The position numbers were made by a program, and so were the translations under genes. Below, piece after piece: positions 17,038 to 24,822 of a stretch of 64,000 bases of DNA. The stretch comes from Yersinia aleksiciae. GTDB taxonomy: Bacteria; Pseudomonadota; Gammaproteobacteria; Enterobacterales; Enterobacteriaceae. The notes beneath the pieces were generated by a model. The model was not told the origin of the DNA. It was given only the letters and a program-made list of their open reading frames with translations, and made no database searches. The DNA lies in assembly GCF_001047675.1 (NCBI RefSeq), contig NZ_CP011975.1, forward strand, positions 62,001 through 126,000, in the 5' to 3' direction. Positions within the stretch are counted from its first letter, which is position 1; every line of letters starts with the position of its first letter.

Positions 17038-17064
17038 TAAAGTTTTATCTTATGGGGCCGATTA
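17038..17064 (+). promoter_or_regulatory. FliA (sigma-28) flagellar promoter of aer
   Basis: TAAAGTTT, eleven bases, then GCCGATTA: seven of eight -10 bases and all eight -35 bases of the sigma-28 consensus (TAAAGTTT-N11-GCCGATAA). It lies about 60 bp ahead of the aer start, so this receptor is made with the late flagellar genes. Confidence 0.88.
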
Positions 17065-17124
17065 CCCTAAGCAATTGTTGTCTTCACCTGTTATTCGGGA
17101 ACTCCCCAATTTACTGAGGTTATT

Positions 17125-18684
17125 ATGAGAGTGAACAAGCCTGTCAGTCGGCAGGAGTATCCCATTGATCGCGATACCACCTTGCAATCCACAACCGATA
17201 CGCGCGGTAATATCGCCTATGCCAATGCCGCATTTGTTCGAGCCAGTGGCTTTGAATATCAGGATTTACTTGGCCAGCCACACAATATTGTGCGGCATCC
17301 TGACATGCCACCCGCTGCTTTTGCCGATATGTGGCAGACCCTAAATGCGGGACTGTCTTGGTCATCACTGGTGAAAAACCGCCGTGAAAATGGCGACTAT
17401 TATTGGGTACGCGCCAATGCCACCCCCTTACGCCATAATGGCCGCTTGACCGGTTATATCTCGGTGCGCATCGCGCCGACCCGTGAGGAGATTAAGCAAG
17501 CCGAAGCTCTTTATGCTGATTTTAATTCCGGCAAAGCCAACCAACGCCGCATCAGGCTGTATCGCGGATTGATTGTGCGCTCTGGTTGGCTCTCATGGAT
17601 GTCACTGTTTCAAACTCTCTCCTTACGATGGCGTTTACGCGGTGCATTACTGGGTGCTGCCCTACTGCCAACTGTCGCAGCGGGCGTCATGGGCATAACG
17701 GGGTTACCTCTGCTAACTCTGGGCGCGGTAACCCTTGCCAGCAGCCTCATCACGTCATTTTGGCTGGAGCGCCAGGTCGCCCGCCCGATCGCCGCGATTT
17801 TGCAGCAAGCGCAAGATGTCTCTTCCGGACAGGCCGGTGACTATGTGCAGCTAAACCGCGTCGATGAAATTGGCTACTTAATGCGTAGCGTGAATCAATT
17901 GGGCTTGAATCTCCGTTCATTAACCGATGATGTCAGTGGTCAGGTTGATGGCATTAATACTGCCAGTAGTGAAATTGCCGCAGGGAATCGGGAGCTAAAA
18001 GTCCGGACTGAGCAAGCGACGGCTAACTTGCAACATATTGTCAGCGCGACCGAGCAATTAGTGGCAACAGTACAAAACAGTGCCAATAGTGCCAATGAAA
18101 CAACCTCGCTGGCAGCGATGAGCAGTCATGCTGCGGAACAAGGCAGTGAGTTAATGCACCAAGTGATTGAAACTATGGGCACGATTAATGACTCCAGCCA
18201 TCGTATTGTCGATATCATCAGTGTGATTGAAGGCATCGCCTTCCAGACCAATATCCTGGCACTGAATGCTGCGGTTGAAGCCGCACGAGCTGGTGAACAA
18301 GGCCGGGGATTTGCCGTGGTCGCCAGTGAAGTTCGTCACCTGGCACAACGCTCATCCACGGCGGCCAAAGAGATTAAGCACTTAATTGAAACCAGTGTCG
18401 AGCGGGTTCGCGACGGCAGCGCGCTGGTGCAAAATGCCGGTGCCACCATGGACAATATCGTCAAGCAGGCGGGTCAGGTCTCCACCTTAATCAGTGAGAT
18501 CAGCACCTCGACCCATGAGCAGACCCAAGCACTTGGCCAAATTAGCCAATCGATTGGCCAGTTGGATCAAATGACACATCAGAATGCGGCGATGGTTGAA
18601 CAGTATGCTGGTGCGGCGGAAGAGCTGGCCCATCGCACCTTGCGCCTAACCGCTGCGGTACGAATCTATCGGCCAGTAAAGTGA
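17125..18684 (+). CDS. aer: Aer-type aerotaxis receptor
   Basis: A 519-residue chemoreceptor. The N-terminal PAS domain (about 10-120) carries the Aer signature [21 protein letters not shown] and would bind FAD. A hydrophobic hairpin (about 180-215) anchors it from the cytoplasmic side, then comes a HAMP segment, then the methyl-accepting domain with the invariant hairpin tip ([20 protein letters not shown]). Aer reports redox state or oxygen to CheA/CheW. Its promoter is a near-perfect sigma-28 site and a hairpin follows the stop. Confidence 0.93.
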   Translation: MRVNKPVSRQEYPIDRDTTLQSTTDTRGNIAYANAAFVRASGFEYQDLLGQPHNIVRHPDMPPAAFADMWQTLNAGLSWSSLVKNRRENGDYYWVRANATPLRHNGRLTGYISVRIAPTREEIKQAEALYADFNSGKANQRRIRLYRGLIVRSGWLSWMSLFQTLSLRWRLRGALLGAALLPTVAAGVMGITGLPLLTLGAVTLASSLITSFWLERQVARPIAAILQQAQDVSSGQAGDYVQLNRVDEIGYLMRSVNQLGLNLRSLTDDVSGQVDGINTASSEIAAGNRELKVRTEQATANLQHIVSATEQLVATVQNSANSANETTSLAAMSSHAAEQGSELMHQVIETMGTINDSSHRIVDIISVIEGIAFQTNILALNAAVEAARAGEQGRGFAVVASEVRHLAQRSSTAAKEIKHLIETSVERVRDGSALVQNAGATMDNIVKQAGQVSTLISEISTSTHEQTQALGQISQSIGQLDQMTHQNAAMVEQYAGAAEELAHRTLRLTAAVRIYRPVK

Positions 18685-18766
18685 GATAACCATTCAGATG
18701 ACATAACATTGAATAGCGCGGAAAATTAAGGAATTAAGCCTAACCATCCCATTATCTGTTATGGCT

Positions 18767-18795
18767 GCTATGACAGTTAATTCATCTGTCATAGC
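18767..18795 (+). terminator. hairpin downstream of aer
   Basis: GCTATGACAG and CTGTCATAGC form a perfect 10-bp stem with a 9-nt loop; only a weak T-run follows. Confidence 0.6.
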
Positions 18796-18856
18796 AATAA
18801 ACAGAAAGCCCGCTATAGTGGGTAGGTGGTTATTCAATTATTAAATAAGGAGTTTT

Positions 18857-19117
18857 ATGTCATCACTTAATCAAACATCTGTTCGCGCTCAGCAAGGTGA
18901 ACCCGATGCAAACTTACCTGGTGAAGATCATTTGATCGCCCATGAAGCTTTGCTTATCGCATTAATGGTTGAATGCGCTAATGAGTCCGATAACGATCAA
19001 TTTCTGTTTAGCGTCCGAGAGACACTTAACGAAATATTAGGCACAGCGCGCTATCTCGATGCCAGCAAGATAGCCAATGGCTTGATCGATGAGGCTGATG
19101 ATAAAGCCAATCGCTAA
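18857..19117 (+). CDS. 86-aa acidic soluble protein, unknown function
   Basis: An 86-residue protein with a disordered, glutamine- and proline-containing N terminus and a helical acidic remainder. AAGGAG sits 7 nt before the ATG and an intrinsic terminator follows at once, so it is a well-defined single gene. No known domain. Size and helical character resemble the other small soluble proteins here (763-1002 and YecF), but no motif is shared. Confidence 0.65.
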   Translation: MSSLNQTSVRAQQGEPDANLPGEDHLIAHEALLIALMVECANESDNDQFLFSVRETLNEILGTARYLDASKIANGLIDEADDKANR

Positions 19118-19122
19118 TAGTT

Positions 19123-19147
19123 AGCCCTCACTCACGAGGGCTTTTTA
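19123..19147 (+). terminator. intrinsic terminator
   Basis: AGCCCTC and GAGGGCT with a 6-nt loop and a TTTT run close the 86-aa gene. Confidence 0.85.
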
Positions 19148-19440
19148 TTGTTTATCTCTTTTGGCGGCGACACTGAATAGCCGGAAACAATCGCCGTAAG
19201 AATGATAAATAAATGCCCTTCTGCAGAGTCGAGTAAAAAAGAGTTAAACAGATGGCATGCCAAATAGCTGCCCAGCAAGGCAAGTAGTACACTTCTGGTC
19301 TGGGTAGGCAAACGCCATGCTGCACGAAAATAGCACCACATCCCCCCCCAAAATAGCGCTAAACCCACCAATTCTGACTGCACTGTTTGCATTAGATATT
19401 CATTATGTGGGTTTATGCTGTAGCCGATTTGTGGATTCGG
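19132..19440 (-). pseudogene. C-terminal remnant of an O-antigen ligase-family protein
   Basis: On the minus strand the open frame reads IGYSINPHNEYLMQTVQSEL, then two hydrophobic helices (LVGLALFWGGMWCYFRAA and a second one after TRSVLLALLG). The HNEYL motif followed by helices is the hallmark of the Wzy_C/WaaL family, whose full proteins have about ten or more helices and 400 residues. Only about 100 residues remain and there is no start. The frame begins immediately after the stop codon of a LysR fragment, marking a deletion joint. Confidence 0.6.
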
Positions 19441-19541
19441 TTAGCCCTGACACCTCAGCGCATCCAGAGCCAACTTAAAAGCAGGTAGTGCCTGTCTGCG
19501 ACTGGGGTAATAAAGAGGGTACCCGCCCAAGTCGCACTGGC
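19441..19541 (-). pseudogene. C-terminal remnant of a LysR-family regulator
   Basis: About 32 codons on the minus strand read YPLYYPSRRQALPAFKLALD and end DALRCQG. The Y-x-x-YYPSRR-xxPALR pattern is the usual C-terminal end of LysR-type regulators. Everything upstream is missing. Confidence 0.6.
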
Positions 19542-19552
19542 CTAGTTATGAG

Positions 19553-19736
19553 CACAAAAACTCTGGATCGCTCCGATTCCGGGAACAACCAAGTTGCATC
19601 GACTCGAGGAGAACATCGGTGGTGCCACCATTGAGCTCACTGCCGCAGACTTGAGTGAAATAGCTGACGTATTGGCAAAAGTCCCAGTCCAGGGTGAGCG
19701 TTATAACACGCAGATGATGAAAACTATTAACCGATA
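19553..19736 (+). pseudogene. C-terminal remnant of an aldo/keto reductase
   Basis: The plus-strand frame reads WIAPIPGTTKLHRLEENIGG, then ATIELTAADLSEI and ends with NTQMMKTINR. The PIPGTTK-x-HRLEEN segment is the NADPH-binding signature of aldo/keto reductases near the C terminus. About 60 of some 330 residues remain, with no start codon. LysR genes and such reductases are often divergent neighbours, so this scrap and the LysR scrap probably come from one lost pair. Confidence 0.7.
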
Positions 19737-19978
19737 AGCTCTTCAACCTATAAATCGACGGTGACAAACCACGCCACTCACTCGTATGTCGCAGCGGTCA
19801 TGAAAGAGCTGCGACCACTTCTTACCTTCGGACCTTCTATCACACCGAATATAGAGTTAATTGGTTGACTGGTGGGCTAAAACAGGAAAGGCTATGCAAT
19901 AATTTGAATTACCTTGCAAATACACAGATACTTCCGACGATAATAAGTAAACCGCATGGTCAAAAGGAAAATTGCCCC

Positions 19979-20155
19979 ATGAATACCGGATTTATCCTGC
20001 TCTGTGTTTACGGAATTGGAGCTATTGTGTCTACTTTCATCATCTTCCCACTGACACGTGATCAGAGTTTGGTAGTCAGGTGCTTATCATCGTCTCTTAT
20101 CGGCTTAACATGGCCCTTGAGCCTACCGGTTGCCTTACTTCTCTCGATATTCTAA
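19979..20155 (+). CDS. OrtT/GhoT-family membrane toxin, orphan
   Basis: A 58-residue protein with two transmembrane helices, one near the N terminus and one ending the protein. Its second half (IGLTWPLSLPVALLLSIF) matches the diagnostic end of E. coli GhoT and OrtT (GITWPMSLPVALLFSLF type). These proteins insert into the inner membrane and lower ATP and proton-motive force; GhoT is held back by the mRNA-cleaving antitoxin GhoS, OrtT has no antitoxin. No GhoS-like gene lies upstream, where there is only a decayed reductase and a hairpin. AAGGAA lies 9 nt before the ATG. Confidence 0.8.
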   Translation: MNTGFILLCVYGIGAIVSTFIIFPLTRDQSLVVRCLSSSLIGLTWPLSLPVALLLSIF

Positions 20156-20201
20156 TTAAGAGTACAGTGGAATGTCCGGGTAAGTTAAAACCTCAGACTC
20201 C

Positions 20202-20594
20202 ATGATATGGTGGGAAAACTTCGTGGCTAGATATTTAAGTAAAACAGCGGCTATAGCCCCATTAGACGGCAACCACGAGAAAGCTGGCGACAATATATTT
20301 ACTCAAGGTAGCAAGTGGGTATTAATTGAATTTAAAAGAAGTAAAGCCGACTTAGAATCTGAAAAAGCAAAATTTATAAATTATGACCAAGCTAAAGATG
20401 CATTGTCTGCATTTGATAGTCACTATTTCCTGATATACGGCGGTCTGCTGAATCCGGGACAATTTGGACTCTGGGCACAAACCTATTTCTCCGGAAGAAA
20501 AGGTATCTGCCTAGATGAAGTTCTGAATAATGCTAAAGGCATAAAAGATTTTATTCTTTATGTCATAGCATTATCGCATTTAAAAAGGTGGTAA
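20202..20594 (+). CDS. unknown protein with a nuclease-like D/ExK motif, possibly interrupted
   Basis: A 130-codon frame with no known full-length match. The segment GDNIF, then KWVLIEFKRSKADLES, has the spacing of the D...ExK active site of PD-(D/E)xK nucleases, but the fold cannot be confirmed by eye. After the TAA at 20592 the same frame stays open for 54 more codons to 20759 (FRRLGLTDYAQVACINKHGE and beyond, ending SAAPDM), so an in-frame stop may have split a protein of about 185 residues. No ribosome-binding site is visible. It lies in the decay zone beside the prophage. Confidence 0.4.
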   Translation: MIWWENFVARYLSKTAAIAPLDGNHEKAGDNIFTQGSKWVLIEFKRSKADLESEKAKFINYDQAKDALSAFDSHYFLIYGGLLNPGQFGLWAQTYFSGRKGICLDEVLNNAKGIKDFILYVIALSHLKRW

Positions 20595-20739
20595 TCCTGG
20601 TGGTTTAGGAGGCTGGGGCTAACGGATTATGCTCAAGTGGCTTGCATCAATAAGCATGGAGAAATATATGCCTGTATGTCTCTTTCTGGTTTCCGTCGAA
20701 AAGCGGGTGTAAAACCGACGCCTGAAGCCAAATACAGAA

Positions 20740-21027
20740 GTGCAGCACCAGATATGTAATTATTCTTCATCTATTGATATCAAGAGTGGTACGCATGACT
20801 TAATAAGTAATAGTGCCACCTTACCTTTACGCTATCCCCCATACAGCCACATCACCACTCCCCGCTTCACTTTGCACGATTTGAAGGCAAAAGGTATCTC
20901 AGATCTAATCGGTTCGCTATACGACAAGCAAGCAATCTCAGGACACAAAAACGCATCACAGACGGCAAGCTATGATAGGGAAATTAGTGTTGTTCCGGTC
21001 ATCAGCGGGCAGGATATGGCGAAATGA
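20740..21027 (+). pseudogene. C-terminal remnant of another phage-type integrase
   Basis: The frame reads TPRFTLHDLKAKGISDLIGS, then KQAISGHKNASQTASYDREI. The FTxHDLKAKGISD, SGHK and YDR elements are the second half of a tyrosine-recombinase catalytic domain: the H-x-x-(R/K) box, the later histidine and the nucleophilic tyrosine. The first two thirds and the catalytic arginine box are absent. It ends about 30 bp from the tRNA-Leu attachment repeat and is unrelated in detail to the prophage integrase at 21299, so it marks an earlier element at the same site. Confidence 0.7.
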
Positions 21028-21060
21028 TATGGTAAAAAAATGGTGAAGTGTAATTTTGAT

Positions 21061-21184
21061 CACAAAAAAACCGCCTCACGGCGGCTAACGACATACTCAT
21101 ACTACTTTGTTTTACTTAGAATATTTTCCATGGTGCCCGGGGCGGGACTTGAACCCGCACAGCCATAAGCCGAGGGATTTTAAA
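21061..21184. repeat. attL repeat (3' half of tRNA-Leu plus terminator)
   Basis: Identical to 56813-56936. It contains the 3' end of tRNA-Leu up to the anticodon-stem region (GAGGGATTTTAAA on this strand), the CCA, the downstream spacer and the tRNA operon terminator. The chromosome-side tRNA half is missing here, so this copy is the partial one; the intact gene is at the other end. Confidence 0.95.
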
Positions 21185-21298
21185 AATTTGATGCTACTTT
21201 TTAAAATCAATAAGTTGTGTATGCTCAAAGAGTTATAAATGCGTATATTTAACTATTTTTGTGTGAGACTCGTTTTTGCTGCCACTAAAAATAGCAAC

Positions 21299-22306
21299 TT
21301 ATTCCTCAAAAATTAGCTTGTCATAAGGATTTAACGTTATGGCCGCATCTAGGTGATCAGGTGCAAAATGTGCATATCTCATCGTCATTAGGATAGTGCT
21401 ATGACCGAGGATCTGTTGCAGCACTAAAATGTTGCCGCCCCCCATCATAAAGTGACTGGCAAAGGTATGTCGGAGTACATGCGTTCGCTGCCCTTTCGGT
21501 AATTCTATACCAGCTCTTTTCAGTGCATGTTTAAAGGCGTCATAAGAGGCCGAAAATACAGGGCCGCGCATTTTAGGTAACCGCTTATACAATCTTTCTG
21601 ATATGGGTACGGTTCTATTCTTTTTACCTTTGGTATTAATGTATGTCACACGACTGGGTAATATCTGCGACTGTTTCATATCCTGCGCTTCTCCCCATCT
21701 GGCACCAGTGGCTAAACAGAGGCGAACAATAGTTCCTAAGCTCCTATTTTCCGACTTATCACAGGAAACCAAAAGCCGTTTAATTTCATCTTGGGATAGA
21801 AAAGCCAGCTCTTGATCTCCCTCGCTAAATTGCCTGATACCATCAAGCGGATTGATTCCCTCCCATTCACCCAGCCGCTTTAATTCTGAAAACACAGCAT
21901 GGAGATATGATTGTTCACGGTTAACAGTCGCTTCTTTTACAACGGTACGCCCTTTAGCTTTCCATTCACCATTCAACCGTCTCTCCCGGTATACAGCAAA
22001 CATATTCTTATCGACATCTGCTGCTAAGGGTTCCCCCATTCGCTCACAAATAGCCAATAATTTGTTTTTTCGGGACTCACCAGAAGATAAGGTTTTACCG
22101 TGCATTTCATACCAGCGCTCTACTAATTCAGCCAACGTTATCGCACTGATACTCACCGCAGCGTCTTGTTTATGTCCCATGATGCGTCTCTCGTATGAGA
22201 TCGCTTCACCTTTCGTAGCAAACTGTTTACGTATTCGCTGATTCTCGCGACCATAGGGGAAACATTGGCAAAGCCATTTGCCATTAGGTAATTTACTAAC
22301 TGCCAT
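21299..22306 (-). CDS. int: P2-type tyrosine integrase
   Basis: A site-specific recombinase of 335 residues from MAVSKLPNGKW, the start chosen because P2 Int begins the same way and because the ATG overlaps the preceding stop as TAATG. An arm-binding N-terminal domain (1-60), a core-binding domain (about 65-165) and a catalytic domain follow. Active-site residues are visible: R in TGARWGEA, H-x-x-R in HVLRHTFASHF, H in LGHS and the nucleophile Y in MRYAHFAP. It acts on attP/attB in tRNA-Leu; the attL repeat lies 115 bp past its stop. Confidence 0.95.
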   Translation of the reverse strand: MAVSKLPNGKWLCQCFPYGRENQRIRKQFATKGEAISYERRIMGHKQDAAVSISAITLAELVERWYEMHGKTLSSGESRKNKLLAICERMGEPLAADVDKNMFAVYRERRLNGEWKAKGRTVVKEATVNREQSYLHAVFSELKRLGEWEGINPLDGIRQFSEGDQELAFLSQDEIKRLLVSCDKSENRSLGTIVRLCLATGARWGEAQDMKQSQILPSRVTYINTKGKKNRTVPISERLYKRLPKMRGPVFSASYDAFKHALKRAGIELPKGQRTHVLRHTFASHFMMGGGNILVLQQILGHSTILMTMRYAHFAPDHLDAAITLNPYDKLIFEE

Positions 22307-22686
22307 TATTGTTCTACCCATCCCATCATCATCATTAGCATTACAGCGCTAGATGAGATTTCTTGATTAGCGAACATTATCTTATTTTTGGCGGGATTTG
22401 GATCTCGTTCGAATGCTAAATCTAGTTGGTTTACTAACTCAACGGCATAAGGTTTTAAGTCATCTATTGACCGTATATTCTTTTTGATGTCAGCTTTTAA
22501 TAACCCCTTACTCAAGAATGAAACAAGGAAATCAGAGCAGGTAGCAATCTTATTATTCTGATCCGCATTCTGCCAAATTAGTGCATTAGCATCATGCAGA
22601 TCCCCCCCTTCATACCATTCCCCTGCAAATACATTACTTGTGAAGATAACAAAAACAATAAATATAATTGATAATATATTTTTCAT
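22306..22686 (-). CDS. small periplasmic protein, prophage cargo
   Basis: A 126-residue protein with a signal peptide (MKNILSIIFIVFVIFTSNVFA, cleavage before GEWYEGG). The mature part is about 105 residues with a single cysteine (ATCSDF) and a methionine-rich end (AVMLMMMMGWVEQ). No family recognised. Its stop codon overlaps the int start, so the two are translationally coupled and probably co-transcribed; it is the first cargo site, between int and the repressor gene. AT-rich compared with the structural genes. It might be a lysogenic-conversion factor, but nothing in the sequence proves it. Confidence 0.65.
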   Translation of the reverse strand: MKNILSIIFIVFVIFTSNVFAGEWYEGGDLHDANALIWQNADQNNKIATCSDFLVSFLSKGLLKADIKKNIRSIDDLKPYAVELVNQLDLAFERDPNPAKNKIMFANQEISSSAVMLMMMMGWVEQ

Positions 22687-22755
22687 AGTTAATCCTTAAC
22701 AGAAGTAATAGAGGAATTATTAAAATATAAGACCATTAAGCAACTTAACTTTAAG

Positions 22756-23400
22756 TTATTTATTAAAAGAAACTATTAAAAATGCAATTAAAAATCCCGA
22801 GATAAATACGCCACCAGTAAATATGGGGTGGTCTCGTAATATTTGCTGCCATGATAAACGTTTTTCTGAAGTCGGTGCCGTAGGGGAAATTGGCTCCGAA
22901 TATTGTTTTTCATCCAGCCACGATAGTGCTTGTTGCAATTGTAAGCGACTTAACTCTGTTAAACGTCCTGTTCCAAACTGAATATGACAATATCGAATAA
23001 GTTGCTGCCTTTCCGATTCTTTTTGAGTATTTTTCAGTAGCAAATGTATTAAAGACTTACTTGCCTCTTGATCACAGTAACGAACGCTCAAAGCCCGAAG
23101 ATATCGATATGCTACCTGATAATGACTTACTGTCATTTCTTCAATGCTACTGACACCAATCTCTGCATGAACCCTTTGCCAAATGGCAAAACTCTCTTCA
23201 TAACCAGTCTCAACAATTTCTTGTACCAACTGATTTAACTGTTTTCGCTGTGCTGGTACTAATGGTCGGTCATCTTTGGGAGGATGTGGTATTGAAATAT
23301 TTACCAAATCTCGTCCAACAAACTGATCAATCCTCGTATTTTCTTCATTAAAATCACGGCCTGCTACCCTATTCCGATCCTTGGAAGCCTCAGTGTCCAT
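22756..23400 (-). CDS. C-terminally membrane-anchored protein sharing a motif with the repressor
   Basis: A 214-residue protein. The first 35 residues contain two GRD repeats (NRVAGRDFNEEN and QFVGRDLVNI). A helical soluble middle of about 130 residues follows (ALSVRYCDQEASKSLIHLLL and similar), then a proline-rich linker and one C-terminal transmembrane helix (IFTGGVFISGFLIAFLIVSF). No enzyme motif. The gene starts 13 bp after the repressor gene in the same direction, and the repressor ends with the same RVAGRDF motif. Function unknown; the layout suggests the two proteins meet. Confidence 0.6.
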   Translation of the reverse strand: MDTEASKDRNRVAGRDFNEENTRIDQFVGRDLVNISIPHPPKDDRPLVPAQRKQLNQLVQEIVETGYEESFAIWQRVHAEIGVSSIEEMTVSHYQVAYRYLRALSVRYCDQEASKSLIHLLLKNTQKESERQQLIRYCHIQFGTGRLTELSRLQLQQALSWLDEKQYSEPISPTAPTSEKRLSWQQILRDHPIFTGGVFISGFLIAFLIVSFNK

Positions 23401-23413
23401 TTATTCCTCCGTT

Positions 23414-23806
23414 TTACTTTTTATGTTCGTGAAAATCCCTGCCAGCAACACGATGCCCACTGCCGCGGCTAACACTTACCTTGCTGGTAACAGAAGCTGA
23501 ATTGCCAGCAGCTAATGCCGCGAGGGCCGCAGCTTTTACAGCAACTGAAGCCAACCGATAGCTATCAAGCATTTCACATTCATCAGCAGTCAGCGCCGAT
23601 ACAGAACGCACTCCAATCACAACGTATTGTACATCCAGGCCAAATTTAGAAAGTGATGCCAAGTAGAACGCATCAGGACAGCTTTCACCTTTCTCGTATT
23701 TCAATTGGGTTAGTTTTTTAACTCCGCCAATATCACCCATAGCTACTTGGCTCAGCCCCAACCTTTCGCGCTCTTCTCGCAAACGCAATCCGATATTAAT
23801 TTTCAT
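23414..23806 (-). CDS. C: prophage repressor C-like helix-turn-helix protein
   Basis: A 130-residue protein with an N-terminal XRE-type helix-turn-helix (LREERERLGLSQVAMGDIGG, recognition in VKKLTQLKYEKGE) and an alanine-rich helix around residues 85-105. There is no S24 peptidase domain, so it is not cleaved by RecA in the LexA manner, like P2 C. The last residues (GSGHRVAGRDFHEHKK) are unusual for a P2 repressor and repeat the motif at the start of the next gene. It is divergent from the early operon, over a palindromic operator. Confidence 0.82.
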   Translation of the reverse strand: MKINIGLRLREERERLGLSQVAMGDIGGVKKLTQLKYEKGESCPDAFYLASLSKFGLDVQYVVIGVRSVSALTADECEMLDSYRLASVAVKAAALAALAAGNSASVTSKVSVSRGSGHRVAGRDFHEHKK

Positions 23807-23817
23807 GCCAAAATCCC

Positions 23818-23846
23818 TTGACTGGTATGTTTTTATATACCAGAAT
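23818..23846 (+). promoter_or_regulatory. early promoter with overlapping repressor operator
   Basis: TTGACT, 17 bp, CAGAAT forms a plausible sigma-70 promoter for the rightward early operon. Inside it lies the inverted repeat CTGGTAT (23822-23828) and ATACCAG (23837-23843). A further half site ATACCA occurs at 23877. The layout is that of the P2 Pe/Pc switch; which protein binds is inferred. Confidence 0.65.
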
Positions 23847-23884
23847 GGTTCTCACAAGTACTCAGTGGATCACAATATACCATT

Positions 23885-24076
23885 ATGAAACAAGTCGAAC
23901 ATTACCAGCGTTCGCGATTACCGAAAGGAATCGCCTCAAAAAACCCTACCCCTATGCGTTTGTCTGATGATGAACGTTTGGAATTAGAAGCACTTGCAGC
24001 AAAAGAAAGCCGCTCAATTTCAAGCATGGCACGCCTGATTTACTTGCGGGGTATTGCTGCTATTCAAACTGAATGA
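23885..24076 (+). CDS. small ribbon-helix-helix-like early protein
   Basis: A 63-residue basic protein, the first gene of the early operon. The core PMRLSDDERLELEALAAKES, followed by SISSMARLIYLRG, fits the strand-helix-helix pattern of Arc/MetJ-type DNA-binding proteins. It may act at the early switch with Cox. It starts about 40 bp behind the early promoter and ends 12 bp before cox. Confidence 0.6.
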   Translation: MKQVEHYQRSRLPKGIASKNPTPMRLSDDERLELEALAAKESRSISSMARLIYLRGIAAIQTE

Positions 24077-24088
24077 TAAGGAGAAATC

Positions 24089-24292
24089 ATGGGTAATATT
24101 ACTATAAACATCACAATACCAACGGGGTATGTGTCGCTTAAAGAATACTCAACACTGACAAACATCCCTTTTGCCACCTGCCGAGGAATGGTTCGCGATG
24201 GCCGCATTATTATTCGCCCCAAAGCTAAAGCCGGTGACAAAGTTGAAGTTAATTTGGTCGCAATGCTGAAAGATGCCATAGCTAATAGTTAG
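24089..24292 (+). CDS. cox: Cox-like excisionase/regulator
   Basis: A 67-residue protein with the winged-helix pattern of P2-family Cox (GYVSLKEYSTLTNIPFATCR, then GRIIIRPKAKAGDKVEVNL). Cox represses the repressor promoter and directs Int towards excision. It is shorter than P2 Cox (91 residues). AAGGAG lies 5 nt before the ATG. Position directly after the early promoter supports the call. Confidence 0.75.
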   Translation: MGNITINITIPTGYVSLKEYSTLTNIPFATCRGMVRDGRIIIRPKAKAGDKVEVNLVAMLKDAIANS

Positions 24293-24301
24293 GGGGGGAA
24301 T

Positions 24302-24511
24302 ATGAAATACACCTTAACCATTATTAGCCGACATTCATCAGCCTACCGTGGCTTTGTCATTACTCATCGGCCAAGAACAGCCATGAATCCCATTACCCGT
24401 TATGAAGTATTTCTAGGTGAACAGTCTTTCGGTTTGCTTGACGCTCAGGCACTTGCAACGGGTTTTATCGATCAGTTGTATATCGAACATGAGACGGGAG
24501 GCACAGCATGA
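24302..24511 (+). CDS. small early phage protein
   Basis: A 69-residue protein of unknown function, beginning 9 bp after cox and overlapping the next gene by 4 bp (ATGA). AGGGGGG precedes the ATG. No motif recognised. Part of the early operon by spacing alone. Confidence 0.6.
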   Translation: MKYTLTIISRHSSAYRGFVITHRPRTAMNPITRYEVFLGEQSFGLLDAQALATGFIDQLYIEHETGGTA

Positions 24512-24822
24512 CATCACTTTGCTTACAGATAGCCAATGCCATATTACGGACACATATGGTTGATATGGCGGAATTAACTCGCCGTGCAATAGAAGAAGAT
24601 GGGCTGTTCTCACTTAGATCAGGGCTTCATGACCGCGAGAAGGAAGTCATTTTCCGTAACACCATTGCCGGCCTATCAATGATTACTTCCATCGCTTGGC
24701 AATTGCGTGAAAACGAATTAGTGACTTTCCACCAATTAAGCACCGAATTGAAGAAATTTAGTGAGTCAGGAGTGCTTCCTCCACTGTTCAATGCCGAGGT
24801 GTCAGTATGCCAGGACAATTAA
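24508..24822 (+). CDS. early phage protein, helical
   Basis: A 104-residue, mainly helical protein (AELTRRAIEEDGLFSLRSGL and following) of unknown function. It overlaps its neighbours on both sides (4 bp and 16 bp), so it is translated as part of the operon. No domain recognised; it is not visibly P2 B. Confidence 0.6.
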   Translation: MTSLCLQIANAILRTHMVDMAELTRRAIEEDGLFSLRSGLHDREKEVIFRNTIAGLSMITSIAWQLRENELVTFHQLSTELKKFSESGVLPPLFNAEVSVCQDN

